This document shows positions 1 to 9,422 of a DNA stretch of 64,000 nucleotides, in pieces. The DNA comes from CSP1-5 sp964558395 (GTDB lineage: Bacteria; Methylomirabilota; Methylomirabilia; Methylomirabilales; CSP1-5). Location: positions 1 through 64,000 of the forward strand of contig CAZLDS010000012.1 in NCBI GenBank assembly GCA_964558395.1, written 5' to 3'. Below the pieces are notes generated by a model. It was given only the letters and a program-made list of their open reading frames with translations. It did not search any database and was not told the origin of the DNA. Made by a program: the position numbers and the translations under genes. Every line of letters begins with the position of its first letter. The stretch's first letter is position 1.

Positions 1-730
1 TAGAGGCCCTTTCCATACCAAGAACCTGCCGGACTAATTCGACCGGGAATTGGTCGTGGCCCGCCGGGACGGGAGTGTGGGTGGTAAAGACGCAGTGCCG
101 GCGGACGGCCTCGATGTCACCATCGGTAACAGTACGTAGCCCGCCGTCTTCGGTCTGCCGCTCAAGCAATGCCAGCGTGAGGAGGGCGGAATGTCCCTCG
201 TTCATGTGGTAAGAGAGACCGATGCTGAATCCGAGGGCATCAAGCAAGGCCACACCCCCGAACCCCAGAACCACTTCCTGGCAGAAGCGGTAATGCGCGT
301 CTCCGCCGTACAGGTGATCAGTGAGTGTTTGATCCCAGGAGCTGTTCTCGGGGAGGGCGGTGTCCAAAAAATAGACCGGGACAGCATGTCCAGATATTCC
401 CCGGACGAGGTAGCGCCACGCGCGAACCCGGACTTGCCGTCCTTCGATCGTCACCACCACCCGAGCGGGCACGGGTTCCAGTATCGCCTCCGGCACCCAG
501 ACATCTGGCGTCTCGAACTGCTTGCCCGACGCATCGAGGTGTTGATGAAAGTAGCCCTTGCGATGCAAAAGGGTCACGCCCACCATGGGGACATCAAGAT
601 CGGCGGCGGAACGCAGGGTATCCCCAGCCAGCACCCCTAAACCACCAGCGTAAGTGGGCATAGCGGGATCAAGGCCCACCTCCATTGAAAAATAGGCAAC
701 GGTGTGCGGATAGGCCGATCGACTAGGCAC
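1..730 (-). CDS. glgP: alpha-glucan (glycogen) phosphorylase, N-terminal part, runs off left edge
   Basis: This is the N-terminal 243 residues of a GT35 alpha-glucan phosphorylase, which releases glucose-1-phosphate from glycogen or maltodextrin. The translation begins with a GTG at 730 and soon reads YFSMEVGLDPAMPTYAGGLG, the N-terminal signature of the short, archaeal/bacterial-type phosphorylases, followed by GVTLLHRKGYFHQ and LSYHMNEGHSAL, which are conserved near the substrate site. An AAGGAG stands six bases before the GTG, which fixes the start. The catalytic PLP lysine lies beyond the window edge. It is transcribed away from the trehalose/GlgE block but belongs to the same metabolism. 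Family assignment is firm; the gene symbol is by family only. Confidence 0.9.
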   Translation of the reverse strand, partial: MPSRSAYPHTVAYFSMEVGLDPAMPTYAGGLGVLAGDTLRSAADLDVPMVGVTLLHRKGYFHQHLDASGKQFETPDVWVPEAILEPVPARVVVTIEGRQVRVRAWRYLVRGISGHAVPVYFLDTALPENSSWDQTLTDHLYGGDAHYRFCQEVVLGFGGVALLDALGFSIGLSYHMNEGHSALLTLALLERQTEDGGLRTVTDGDIEAVRRHCVFTTHTPVPAGHDQFPVELVRQVLGMERAS

Positions 731-1384
731 CGAAATCTCCTTCTTCCACCTTTCGGTAAACGATACTCACATATTGAGCGGCGCGAGTATCCCGCCGGAG
801 CCGCATGAGCGCGGGTCCGGATGCACGAAAGCAAGATCTATACCACGTACCCTCCGCCCTGGCAACCCCTTCGCCCCATTTTTGGTCCGGCTTCTTTGCG
901 CTGCACGTGCGGCGGGACGGTCAATCTTTGCACACGCATGTCGTTCCCGGAACAACAATACGATATCTCACCCTGATCCGAAGAGGCAAAGGCCTTACGT
1001 TCTTATGCAATGTCCACCGTGGGCCTGTCAAGGCCGTTTAATAGCAGGGGCAAGCGGGCGGGCAAAAATCAAACACGCATGAAGAATATCCTTGACACAC
1101 GTTTCCGTTGCATTCACACTATTATTCCCTTCAGCTTTCCTTGGCTTCATCACTTTCTTCATCTAACGACTATGCAAAAAGGATCATGGCCGGCTTGAAG
1201 AATGAAGATGGCGAGGCGCGGGAGCAGATCGTCAGTCTCGCGAAGGATCTAGAGCAAGGCCCGATTCAGGGAAGGACGTTCAAACAGGTACGCGCGCGTG
1301 GAACCTAGCGTCCGGTGCCTTGACACTGGCCCTCTCTGTGCGATATACGGGCCCGGTGCCCGAGGTGACCGTGCGAGGTTTTCT
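731..1384. other. intergenic stretch without a convincing gene
   Basis: About 650 bases lie between the divergent phosphorylase and DHH genes. Short open frames exist but none has a ribosome site together with protein-like composition that I would defend. A perfect TTGACA occurs at 1092-1097, without a good -10 at 16-18 bases. Promoters for both flanking genes must lie here, but I cannot place them. Confidence 0.4.
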
Positions 1385-2410
1385 ATGGGTCCAAAACCCC
1401 GACCGAATAGTGGGACAGGCAAAGTTACGAACCTGCTCTCTGTCCTCCCTGTCGCGAAGAAAATTCTGATTCTTCCTCACGACAGCCCCGATCCTGATGC
1501 GCTCGCCAGCGCCGCTGCCCTCCGATCCCTTATCACGCATACATCGAGGAAGACAGCGATCATTGGCTCCGGCGGCATAATTGGTCGGCCAGAAAACCGG
1601 GCATTGGTGCGGGTTTTGGACATTCCGCTCGTTCCCGTGGAGCAGATTCTTCCCGACTTTGAGGGATCCGTGATTCTGGTAGACACCCAACCCGGCCGGG
1701 CCAACAATCCCCTGCCATCTCACATTACTCCCGTTGCGGTGATCGACCACCATCCGGACTGGGGAAAAAACGCGTCCGTTCCCTTCGTCGACTTGCGTGA
1801 GGATTACGGCGCGACGGCCACGATTGTCACGCAGTATCTGCAGGAGGCCGAGGTACCGCTCAATCCCCAGGTGGCGACGGGTCTTTTCTACGGGATCTCG
1901 TCCGAGACGCGGCACCTGGGTCGCGAGGCAAAATCGGCTGACATCGTTGCGAGCCAGTTCCTGTACCCGTACGTCAACAAGCGACTGCTCGGCGAGATCG
2001 AGCACCCACGTCTCAGTCGGGACTACTTTCGTCTCATCGGTCACGCGGTGCACAGTGCGGTCCTGTACGACGATGTCATGGTCACCATCCTGGAGACCAT
2101 TCCGTATTCAGAGGCGGTGGCCGAGGTTGCCGACTTTCTGATGCGATTCGAAGGCGCCGTGTGGTCTCTATGTCTGGCACCACGCGAGGGTTATCTTCAT
2201 ATCTCCCTGCGAACCGAGGATATCGAGGCGACCGCTGGCCAGCTCCTTGCCTCGATCCTCCCCTCCGGAATGGCGGGGGGACACGGCATGATTGCCGGAG
2301 GCAGAATCGCGACTTCACAGCGCACCTGGAAGGACGAGGCCGACAAGATTGTGCGGGATGTTTTGCGGATCCTTGGGAAGTCGAAAGCTCGCCCTCAGCC
2401 CCTCATTTGA
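1385..2410 (+). CDS. DHH/DHHA1 family phosphoesterase (NrnA-like)
   Basis: A 341-residue DHH-superfamily phosphoesterase, the group of NrnA nanoRNases/pAp phosphatases and related cyclic-dinucleotide hydrolases. Visible motifs in order: ILPHDSPDPDALASA (metal-binding motif I), ILVDTQPG (motif II aspartate), VIDHHPD (the DHH motif), then a DHHA1 domain ending in GGHGMIAGG, the substrate-binding glycine motif. The open frame extends to a GTG at 1298, but ATG 1385 is preferred: GAGG stands about seven bases before it, and the extra residues look non-homologous. It lies head-to-head with glgP and converges on the cyclic-di-AMP synthase. DHH proteins can hydrolyse pApA, the product of cyclic-di-AMP breakdown, so a link to that neighbour is possible but inferred only from position. 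Confidence 0.85.
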   Translation: MGPKPRPNSGTGKVTNLLSVLPVAKKILILPHDSPDPDALASAAALRSLITHTSRKTAIIGSGGIIGRPENRALVRVLDIPLVPVEQILPDFEGSVILVDTQPGRANNPLPSHITPVAVIDHHPDWGKNASVPFVDLREDYGATATIVTQYLQEAEVPLNPQVATGLFYGISSETRHLGREAKSADIVASQFLYPYVNKRLLGEIEHPRLSRDYFRLIGHAVHSAVLYDDVMVTILETIPYSEAVAEVADFLMRFEGAVWSLCLAPREGYLHISLRTEDIEATAGQLLASILPSGMAGGHGMIAGGRIATSQRTWKDEADKIVRDVLRILGKSKARPQPLI

Positions 2411-2482
2411 GCCATCGAGCCCTTCCTGTTTCACGGCGCTGAAGGTCCGCGCTTCGCAACACGCGAGTGCGAAAGTGTCCCC

Positions 2483-3676
2483 TTATGGCCCGATGTCCTT
2501 GGCTGGTCGCTCCTTCAAGCGGACCGGAATTATGGAGGGATTTACCCCAACGAGTTGTACGCCAGGGGGAAGCTTAATATCCTCTGCAGAAACGGGATAC
2601 CGTCGTGTTCCGGCTTTGGCATTTTCCAGATTGATGGCGAGTTGCAGTTGACTAGGATCCACAAACGTCAGGACCTCCCGTGAACCTCTCAGGCGGACAT
2701 GCACCTCTTGCATCTGCGTGCCTTCAATAGTCAATGCTTCCGGGACGTTCAGGTAGACGACCGGAATAGAGAGAGCAAGCTCGGCATTCTGTTTTCCTAC
2801 CAGCACAAACCAGAGCAAGCTCACCGCGGCCAGCGTAGCCAACTTCGGTCGCCAGTTGTGAGTCAGGAGCGCCTTGACGGCCCGAGTTCTCTTGGGCTTC
2901 TCCTCCGGCGCCGTTAGGTGCTCGGTTAGCCAGCCCAGGAGTTCCGTGGGGCTGTCGACGATCGTGATCGTGCCGTGCTCGACCACTGAGACCCTCCCCC
3001 GTTCTTCCGAGACCACAACCGCCAGGGCGTCAGACCGCTCGGAGATACCCAACGCGGCCCGGTGTCGCGTGCCGTATATATAGGCCAACCGTGGATTTTC
3101 TGACAGCGGCAGCACACAACCCGCTCGGAACGCTCTTCCGCCCCGAATATAGACGGCCCCGTCATGCAGGGCAGTCGGATGGACAAAAATCGTCTCCAAG
3201 AGCTCTGGGCTCACTTGAGCATCAAGCACCGTCCCCGGACTTGTGAGCAGCGGTTCAACGAAATCGTCCCGTTCAAAGACGAGAAGCGCCCCACAACGTT
3301 TGGAGGCGAGCCCAAAAATGGATTCCCCAAGGGCGGTCAAACTTTCCTCGGGCAGCCGTATCCGACTCGCCCACCGCCATAACGCCGTAATGGGCAGTCT
3401 GGGATTGATCTGGCCCAGCATGTGCCGGATCTCACCCTGGAAGATCACAATAACGAACACCAGGGAGGCGGCCCATAGGCCGCCTAACACCCATGAGGTG
3501 AGAAACATCCCAGCGGCCTGGGCGATTAGATACGCGAGCCCCAGGACGGCGATCCCCGCCACAATGCGCATCGCCCTGGTCCCGCGCAAGCGTATGTAAA
3601 TTTGATACACGACGAAGGTCATCAGCGCGACGTCGAGCAAGTGCCGCCAGGGAAAGTAGGTGAGCATCATCCACAT
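2483..3676 (-). CDS. cdaA: diadenylate cyclase CdaA fused to a YbbR (CdaR) domain
   Basis: A membrane cyclic-di-AMP synthase of 397 residues. Three hydrophobic helices occupy about residues 12-75. The DAC catalytic domain follows, with LHDGAVYIRGG (D172-G-A) and GTRHRAALG (R204-H-R), both needed for ATP condensation. Most CdaA proteins end soon after this domain. Here a further transmembrane helix (about 275-292, LATLAAVSLLWFVLVGK) and one YbbR-type domain follow in the same chain, as in the separate regulator CdaR. The frame opens at GTG 3724, but ATG 3676 has CAGGA seven bases upstream and gives the usual short N-terminus. It converges on the DHH phosphoesterase. Activity and fusion are seen in the sequence; regulation in cis by the YbbR domain is inference. 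Confidence 0.9.
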   Translation of the reverse strand: MWMMLTYFPWRHLLDVALMTFVVYQIYIRLRGTRAMRIVAGIAVLGLAYLIAQAAGMFLTSWVLGGLWAASLVFVIVIFQGEIRHMLGQINPRLPITALWRWASRIRLPEESLTALGESIFGLASKRCGALLVFERDDFVEPLLTSPGTVLDAQVSPELLETIFVHPTALHDGAVYIRGGRAFRAGCVLPLSENPRLAYIYGTRHRAALGISERSDALAVVVSEERGRVSVVEHGTITIVDSPTELLGWLTEHLTAPEEKPKRTRAVKALLTHNWRPKLATLAAVSLLWFVLVGKQNAELALSIPVVYLNVPEALTIEGTQMQEVHVRLRGSREVLTFVDPSQLQLAINLENAKAGTRRYPVSAEDIKLPPGVQLVGVNPSIIPVRLKERPAKDIGP

Positions 3677-3758
3677 GCTCGAGTCCTGCCCAAATCCATG
3701 AACTGCCCACGTCCTAGGATCCACGCTTTTAGCCCCTCATGGCAAGGTTCTTTTATCC

Positions 3759-3788
3759 AGTATAGCAGTTTTTGCTCCGGTATATCCA
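3759..3788 (-). promoter_or_regulatory. possible sigma70 promoter for cdaA
   Basis: On the minus strand TGGATA (-35, 3783-3788) is followed after 18 bases by TATACT (-10, 3759-3764). It lies 80-110 bases before the chosen cdaA start. The match to consensus is reasonable, but it was found by eye only. Confidence 0.4.
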
Positions 3789-3946
3789 ACCCTTCCCGGC
3801 TTCTCACCCGGCGGCGCCCAGAATCTTCACGTAGATCAGGTGGACGCACCCCGGAGCATTTGCTACAGTACGATGTGTTTGGGAGTTCTCGCTGGACCGT
3901 GGCGGATCTTTTGATTCAATAGGGACGAAGGGAGGGAGAGCGGTCA

Positions 3947-6900
3947 ATGCCCCATAAGAAGCACCCATCCATCATGGAAGGCGACCCCCTCTGGTACAAG
4001 GATGCCATCATTTACGAGCTCCACGTCCGCGCTTTTTTTGATAGTGACGGAGACGGCGTGGGGGATTTTCCGGGGTTGACGGAAAAGCTGGACTACTTGC
4101 AAGATTTGGGGGTCACGGCCATTTGGCTCCTCCCCTTCTACCCTTCGCCGTTAAAGGACGACGGGTACGACATCGCGGACTACGCAGACGTCCAGCCCGA
4201 CTATGGGACCTTGCGGGACTTCCAGGTGTTCCTGCGAGAGGCGCACCGGCGTGGCCTCAGGGTAATCACCGAGCTCGTCATAAACCACACCTCCGACCAG
4301 CACCCCTGGTTTCAACAGTCCCGCCGAGCAAAGCCGGGCAGCCGCTGGCGCGATTTCTATGTGTGGAACAACACGACGGACAGGTACAAAGATGCCCGGA
4401 TCATCTTCAAGGATTTTGAATCGTCCAACTGGACCTGGGATCCCATGGCGCAGGCCTATTACTGGCATCGCTTTTACTCGCACCAACCCGACCTCAACTT
4501 CGACAACCCCCATGTGCGACGGGCTGTCCTGCAGGTGATGGATTTCTGGCTCGGGATGGGGGTGGACGGGCTCCGGCTGGATGCCGTGCCGTACCTCTGC
4601 GAACGAGAGGGAACGAGCTGCGAGAACCTATCGGAGACGCACGCGCTCCTCAAGAAACTCCGGAGTCACGTGGACGAGAAATTCCAAAACCGGATGTTGC
4701 TGGCCGAGGCAAACCAGTGGCCAGAGGATGCCGTCCCCTACTTCGGCGAGGGGGACGAGTGCCATATGGCCTTTAATTTTCCCGTCATGCCCCGTTTGTT
4801 TATGGGCATCCACACCGAGAACCGCTTCCCCATCGTCGAGATACTCCAGCAGACGCCCCCCATCCCCGACACCTGCCAATGGGCGGTCTTTCTGCGCAAT
4901 CACGACGAGCTCACGCTGGAGATGGTCACGGATGAGGACCGTGACTACATGTACCGGATGTACGCGCAGGATCCGCGGGCGCGGATCAACCTCGGGATCC
5001 GCCGCCGGCTGGCCCCGCTCTTGGGAAATCACCGCAGGCGCATCGAACTGATGAACGGCCTGCTTCTCTCGCTCCCCGGAACCCCGGTCATCTATTACGG
5101 CGACGAAATGGGAATGGGGGATAACATTTTTCTGGGTGACCGCAATGGTGTGCGCACGCCGATGCAATGGAGTGCCGACAAGAATGCCGGATTCTCCCGG
5201 ACGAACCCTCAGCGGCTCTATCTGCCGATTAGTGTCGATCCCGAGTACCATTACGAGGCGGTCAACGTTGAGGCACAGCAGAACAATCCCCATTCGCTGC
5301 TGTGGTGGATGAAGCGTGTCATCGCCATCCGGAAGCGCTTTAAGGCGTTTGGCCGCGGTACCGTGGAGTTCTTGCATCCAGAAAACCACAAGGTCCTGGT
5401 CTTCATACGCCGCTACGAGAACGAGTGTATTCTCGTTGTGGCCAATCTGTCTCGGTTCGTCCAATGCGTGGAGCTCGATCTTTCAGCGTTTCAAGGCATC
5501 GTGCCCGTCGAGGTGTTTGGTCGGACGGAGTTTCCCCCCATCGGGGAGCTTCCCTACTTTCTCACCCTGGGACCCCATTCCTTCTACTGGTTTGCGCTAG
5601 AGCCGAAGCGGGTCGAAGAGATTTCCGCCGTGACAGAGGAGGTCCGACTCCCCACCCTGACGGTGGCTGGGACGTGGGAGACCATCTTCCAGGGCGGCGC
5701 TAGGGCCACCCTGGAGAACATCCTTCCGGGCTATCTCAAGGCGCGCCCCTGGTTTGGGGGACAGGGCAGGCGGATCAAGTCAGCCAGCGTCGTCGAGGTC
5801 CTTCCGATGCCGTTCGCCCCTTCGAAGGCCTATCTCACGCTGGTCCGGGCGGAATACACCGAGGGCGCCCCAGAGACATATCTGCTCCCCCTCACCGCCG
5901 CCTTTGGGGAGCGTGCCGCTCAGATGGAGGGTTCATTTCCTTATCCCCTTCTTGCACATGTCAAGGTGAAAGGGAAGGGAAGGGACGAGGGCGGGGCCGG
6001 CCTTCTCTACGATGCCCTGTATGAAAAAGACTTCGCCACAGCTCTGCTGGATGCCATTGCTCGGCGCCGACATATGAAGGCGGGCAAGGGAGAGCTGGTC
6101 GGATGGCGCATGCGGGCCTTCTCCCACGTCCAGGGCTCAGCCGAGGGTGCGATCGAACCCAAGGTTATGAAGGGGGAACAGGCCAACACGTCGGTGGTCT
6201 ATGGGGACCAGCTCATCCTGAAACTCGTCCGGCGCATTGAGGCAGGAGTGAATCCCGAGCTCGAGCTCGGGCGCTTTCTCACCGAGAAGACATCCTTCCC
6301 CCACATCGCTCCCATCCTCGGTGCCTTGGAGTATCGCCGGCGGCATGGTGAGCCAATGACGATGGGCATCTTCCAGGGTTTCGTTCCGAGTCAAGGCGAC
6401 GCCTGGCAACACACCCTGGACTCCCTGAGCAGTTATTTCGAGTGGGCCCTCGCGCACCCAGAGGTGAAGGCGCCGACGGTACCAAAAGAGTCCCTCCGTG
6501 TCCTGAGCGAGCAAGATCTCCCCCCATTGGTTCACGAGACCGTCGGTCCTTACGTGGCGTCCGCCGAGCTCTTAGGGCGACGCACGGCGGAGCTTCATGT
6601 CGCGCTGGCCAAAGATACGGAGGATCCGAGTTTCAGCCCCGAACCCCTGACGGACTTCTACCGACAGTCCATTTACCACGGCATGCTCAGCTTGACGGAT
6701 CGCGCCTTCCGGTCCCTTCGCCAGCGTCTGAAGGATATTCCCAAGGTCGCCCAGCGGGATGCCAGGAAGGTCCTCGATCTCGAAGGGGAAGTCCGCAAGC
6801 GCTTCCGGCGGATCCGCGACCGGCGGATAACGGCCATGCGCATCCGGTGCCACGGCGACTATCACCTAGAGGAGGTGCTGTACACCGGCAAGGATTTCGT

Positions 6901-7309
6901 GATTGTCGATTTCGAGGGAGAATCCGCCCGGTCGCTCAGCGAGCGCCGACTCAAGCGCTCGGCGTTTCGGGACGTGGCCGTGATGTTCCGCTCTTTCCAC
7001 TACGCGGCCCATACCGCCCTTTTTGATCAGGCGGCCAAAGGCGTCGTGCCTTCCCAGAGACTCCGCTCCCTGGAGTCGTGGGCCCGGTTTTGGTACGTCT
7101 GGATTTGCGCGGTGTTCCTGAGGGCCTACCTCGAAGTGGTCGGCCAGACGGCCCTCGTACCGCAGAATCGAGAAGAACTCGAGGTACTGCTGGACGCCCT
7201 CCTCTTGGAAAAGGCGGTTGCCGAGCTGGGCTTCGAACTGAACCACCGCCTCGACTGGGTGAAGATCCCCCTCCAGGGCATTCTGCAGCTCCTCGAGACA
7301 AATGGCTGA
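3947..7309 (+). CDS. treS: trehalose synthase fused to a maltokinase-like domain (TreS-Mak)
   Basis: A 1120-residue fusion. Residues about 1-550 are a GH13 trehalose synthase (trehalose/maltose interconversion): YELHVRAFFDSDGDGVGDF near the start, nucleophile D212 in GLRLDAV, acid/base E254 in LLAEANQW and D320 in LRNHDEL. Residues about 565-1120 are a maltokinase (Mak/Pep2) domain, which should phosphorylate maltose to feed GlgE. The kinase half keeps MKGEQANTSVVYG, but HGDYHLEE replaces the usual HGDYHLGQ, DFEGES replaces DFEGEP, and RDVAVMF replaces RDVAGML. The metal-binding position after the catalytic aspartate is therefore altered, so the kinase may be weak or inactive. A canonical maltokinase gene follows at 7779. 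The start ATG is preceded by GGGAGGGAG. TreS-Mak fusions are known; the altered kinase motif is the odd feature. Confidence 0.93.
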   Translation: MPHKKHPSIMEGDPLWYKDAIIYELHVRAFFDSDGDGVGDFPGLTEKLDYLQDLGVTAIWLLPFYPSPLKDDGYDIADYADVQPDYGTLRDFQVFLREAHRRGLRVITELVINHTSDQHPWFQQSRRAKPGSRWRDFYVWNNTTDRYKDARIIFKDFESSNWTWDPMAQAYYWHRFYSHQPDLNFDNPHVRRAVLQVMDFWLGMGVDGLRLDAVPYLCEREGTSCENLSETHALLKKLRSHVDEKFQNRMLLAEANQWPEDAVPYFGEGDECHMAFNFPVMPRLFMGIHTENRFPIVEILQQTPPIPDTCQWAVFLRNHDELTLEMVTDEDRDYMYRMYAQDPRARINLGIRRRLAPLLGNHRRRIELMNGLLLSLPGTPVIYYGDEMGMGDNIFLGDRNGVRTPMQWSADKNAGFSRTNPQRLYLPISVDPEYHYEAVNVEAQQNNPHSLLWWMKRVIAIRKRFKAFGRGTVEFLHPENHKVLVFIRRYENECILVVANLSRFVQCVELDLSAFQGIVPVEVFGRTEFPPIGELPYFLTLGPHSFYWFALEPKRVEEISAVTEEVRLPTLTVAGTWETIFQGGARATLENILPGYLKARPWFGGQGRRIKSASVVEVLPMPFAPSKAYLTLVRAEYTEGAPETYLLPLTAAFGERAAQMEGSFPYPLLAHVKVKGKGRDEGGAGLLYDALYEKDFATALLDAIARRRHMKAGKGELVGWRMRAFSHVQGSAEGAIEPKVMKGEQANTSVVYGDQLILKLVRRIEAGVNPELELGRFLTEKTSFPHIAPILGALEYRRRHGEPMTMGIFQGFVPSQGDAWQHTLDSLSSYFEWALAHPEVKAPTVPKESLRVLSEQDLPPLVHETVGPYVASAELLGRRTAELHVALAKDTEDPSFSPEPLTDFYRQSIYHGMLSLTDRAFRSLRQRLKDIPKVAQRDARKVLDLEGEVRKRFRRIRDRRITAMRIRCHGDYHLEEVLYTGKDFVIVDFEGESARSLSERRLKRSAFRDVAVMFRSFHYAAHTALFDQAAKGVVPSQRLRSLESWARFWYVWICAVFLRAYLEVVGQTALVPQNREELEVLLDALLLEKAVAELGFELNHRLDWVKIPLQGILQLLETNG

Positions 7310-7778
7310 TGCTTCTTTTCATGCATCGGCTGTCCTCCAATGGATCCCGGCGGCGTCGCTGGTTATACTGCACCGGCGTAATACGAATCTGGCCTGCCGA
7401 TTCGATTGGCAATCGTCTCGAACACAAGCGATCCATGGTGTCCAGCATAAGTAGCTTCCGAGCTGAATGAACCGTCGCGACTGGAAGGGACAGACGGTGC
7501 CGGCTCGGTACACAGCACGCTCATGCGGGGGAAGCAACATGACTGACATGTATCGGGGAGACCCGATGGTTCGACAACAGGGCGGTTTTTTGCTAGCCTC
7601 TTACAGATGGGGACTGTGCGAGGATTCTCGTTCCTGTTGCTAACCCCCGCGTGACGACGCGGAAATGTAAATCCCACATCTTCTTAATCCATTTCTTTCG
7701 GCGTCTCGTGCCGAATCCGCCCTGGACAAGAACTGGAGTGCTCTGCGGGACAGGTGCTCGGGGAGCATGGTGGCCCAC
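7310..7778. other. intergenic stretch between treS-mak and the second maltokinase gene
   Basis: About 470 bases without a convincing gene. It interrupts an otherwise tightly packed same-strand block, so the second maltokinase gene may have its own promoter here. I see no clear hairpin with a T tract and no tRNA. Confidence 0.4.
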
Positions 7779-9422
7779 ATGTCAGTGCTGGCAGTCACCG
7801 GAGAGTGGCAGGGGATCTTCCAGGGAAAGGCCAAGGCCGCGCTGGAAGCTCTCCTGCCCGATTACCTGAGGGGGCGCCGCTGGTTCGGGGGAAAGGCCCG
7901 CACGATCCGGTCGGTACAGATCCTCGAGGCAACCTCTCTGGATCAGACACCTGGGGGACTCAAGGCTTCCCTCGCCCTGCTCAGGGTAGAATATGATGAG
8001 GGGAATCCGGAGACTTATGTCCTCCCCCTCACATTTGCCGCCGGAGAACGGGCCGCCCACGTGCAGACGGAACTTCCTCAGACGGTGGTCACCGGCCTGC
8101 GCGCAAACGGTCACGACGGAGTGCTCTACGACGCCATGTGGGACAGGGACTTCTCTCTGGGGCTTCTCGGGATCATTGCTCGCGGTCACCGCTTTCAAGG
8201 GGCCGTGGGGGAGGTTGCCGCTTCCGCGACTCCGGCCTTCCAGGAGCTTCGCGGCACCGGTGAGGTAACCATGGACCCCTCCATCATGAAAGCGGAGCAG
8301 AGCAACACGTCGGTCGTGTACGGAAACCGGTTCATTCTGAAGCTCTTCAGGCGCCTGGAAGAGGGGACCAATCCGGATCTCGAGATCGGGCGCTTTCTCA
8401 CTGAACGGGGCTTCGGCCATATCCCACCCGTGGCCGGCGCCCTGGAATACCGCCGCGGGCCGGGGGAGGCAGTGACGCTTGCCATACTCCAGGGCTTCGT
8501 CGCGAACCAGGGGGACGCCTGGCGATACACCCTGGATGCGTTGGGCCGCTACTTCGCGCGAATCCTCGAAAAGCACGTGAGGGTCGAGGCGATGGCACTC
8601 CCTCGCAAAAACCTGTGGGCCTTGACCGAAGAAGTCCTCACACCTCTGGCCACGGAGTTGATTGGCCCTTACCTCGAGGCGGCGAGGCTTTTGGGCCAGC
8701 GCACGGGCGAACTGCATGTCACCCTTGCCCAGGATTCGGACAATGCGGGCTTCAGCCCTGAACCCTTCTCGGATGCGTCGCGACAGACCCTCTACCACGG
8801 CATGGTCGCCCTGGCCGATCAAGCCTTCCCACTCCTCCGAAAGCATCTGACAGCCCTTCCCGAGGCGGTCCAAGGAAATGCCAAGACCGTCCTCGACCTG
8901 GAAGAGGAAATTCGTCGGCGATTTCAACTGATTCGAGACCGCCAAGTCACGGCGATGCAGATCCGGTGTCATGGGGACTATCATCTCGGTCAGGTCTTGT
9001 ATACTGGCAGTGACTTCGTCATTATCGACTTCGAGGGAGAACCGGCTCGACCCTTGCGCGAGCGTCGGCTGAAAGGCTCTCCGCTTCGGGACGTTGCCGG
9101 GATGCTGCGGTCCTTTCACTATGCAGCCTATGGAGCTCTCCTCGGGAAGGTCGCACGCGTGACGCCGGAAGATTTCTCGTCGTTGGAGGGGTGGGCTCGC
9201 TTCTGGTACCGCTGGGTGAGCGCCGTTTTTCTCAAAGCGTATCTCGCCGTGGCTGCCCAGGCGCCTTTCCTTCCCGCAGCCCGTGAGGAGCTACAGATTA
9301 TGCTCGATGCCCACCTGCTTGAGAAGGCGGTGTACGAGCTCGGCTATGAGCTCAACAACCGGCCGGATTGGGTATGGATCCCACTGCAGGGCATCCTGGA
9401 GTTGTTGGAGGCCGTTGCATGA
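7779..9422 (+). CDS. mak: maltokinase (stand-alone, Mak/Pep2 family)
   Basis: A 547-residue ATP-dependent maltokinase making maltose-1-phosphate for GlgE. It aligns along its length with the C-terminal half of the upstream TreS-Mak protein and has the family hallmarks intact: GRRWFGGKAR near the N-terminus, KAEQSNTSVVYG (ATP-binding region), RCHGDYHLGQVLYTG with the catalytic aspartate and metal ligand, IDFEGEP, and LRDVAGMLRSFHYAA. The frame opens at ATG 7767, but that codon sits only one base after GGGGAG; ATG 7779 has GGTGG at normal spacing and is preferred. Its stop overlaps the malQ start in an ATGA. It looks like the competent kinase of the pair. Confidence 0.88.
   Translation: MSVLAVTGEWQGIFQGKAKAALEALLPDYLRGRRWFGGKARTIRSVQILEATSLDQTPGGLKASLALLRVEYDEGNPETYVLPLTFAAGERAAHVQTELPQTVVTGLRANGHDGVLYDAMWDRDFSLGLLGIIARGHRFQGAVGEVAASATPAFQELRGTGEVTMDPSIMKAEQSNTSVVYGNRFILKLFRRLEEGTNPDLEIGRFLTERGFGHIPPVAGALEYRRGPGEAVTLAILQGFVANQGDAWRYTLDALGRYFARILEKHVRVEAMALPRKNLWALTEEVLTPLATELIGPYLEAARLLGQRTGELHVTLAQDSDNAGFSPEPFSDASRQTLYHGMVALADQAFPLLRKHLTALPEAVQGNAKTVLDLEEEIRRRFQLIRDRQVTAMQIRCHGDYHLGQVLYTGSDFVIIDFEGEPARPLRERRLKGSPLRDVAGMLRSFHYAAYGALLGKVARVTPEDFSSLEGWARFWYRWVSAVFLKAYLAVAAQAPFLPAAREELQIMLDAHLLEKAVYELGYELNNRPDWVWIPLQGILELLEAVA

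Noticed and set aside
1092..1125. TTGACA with TATTAT downstream, as a promoter for the DHH gene
   Set aside because: The spacing between the two boxes is 22 bases, and no good -10 exists at 16-18 bases.
1108..1440. Possible small protein or upstream extension of the DHH gene in two frames (LTLALSVRYTGPVPEVTV and similar)
   Set aside because: No start with a ribosome site, no homologous pattern that I recognise, and the readable stretches are in different frames.
1280..2053. Long minus-strand open frame opposite the DHH gene
   Set aside because: The plus strand encodes clear DHH motifs; the minus frame is a shadow of GC-rich coding sequence.
7782..9119. 445-residue minus-strand frame opposite the maltokinase gene
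   Set aside because: It mirrors a firmly assigned kinase gene and shows no protein family features.
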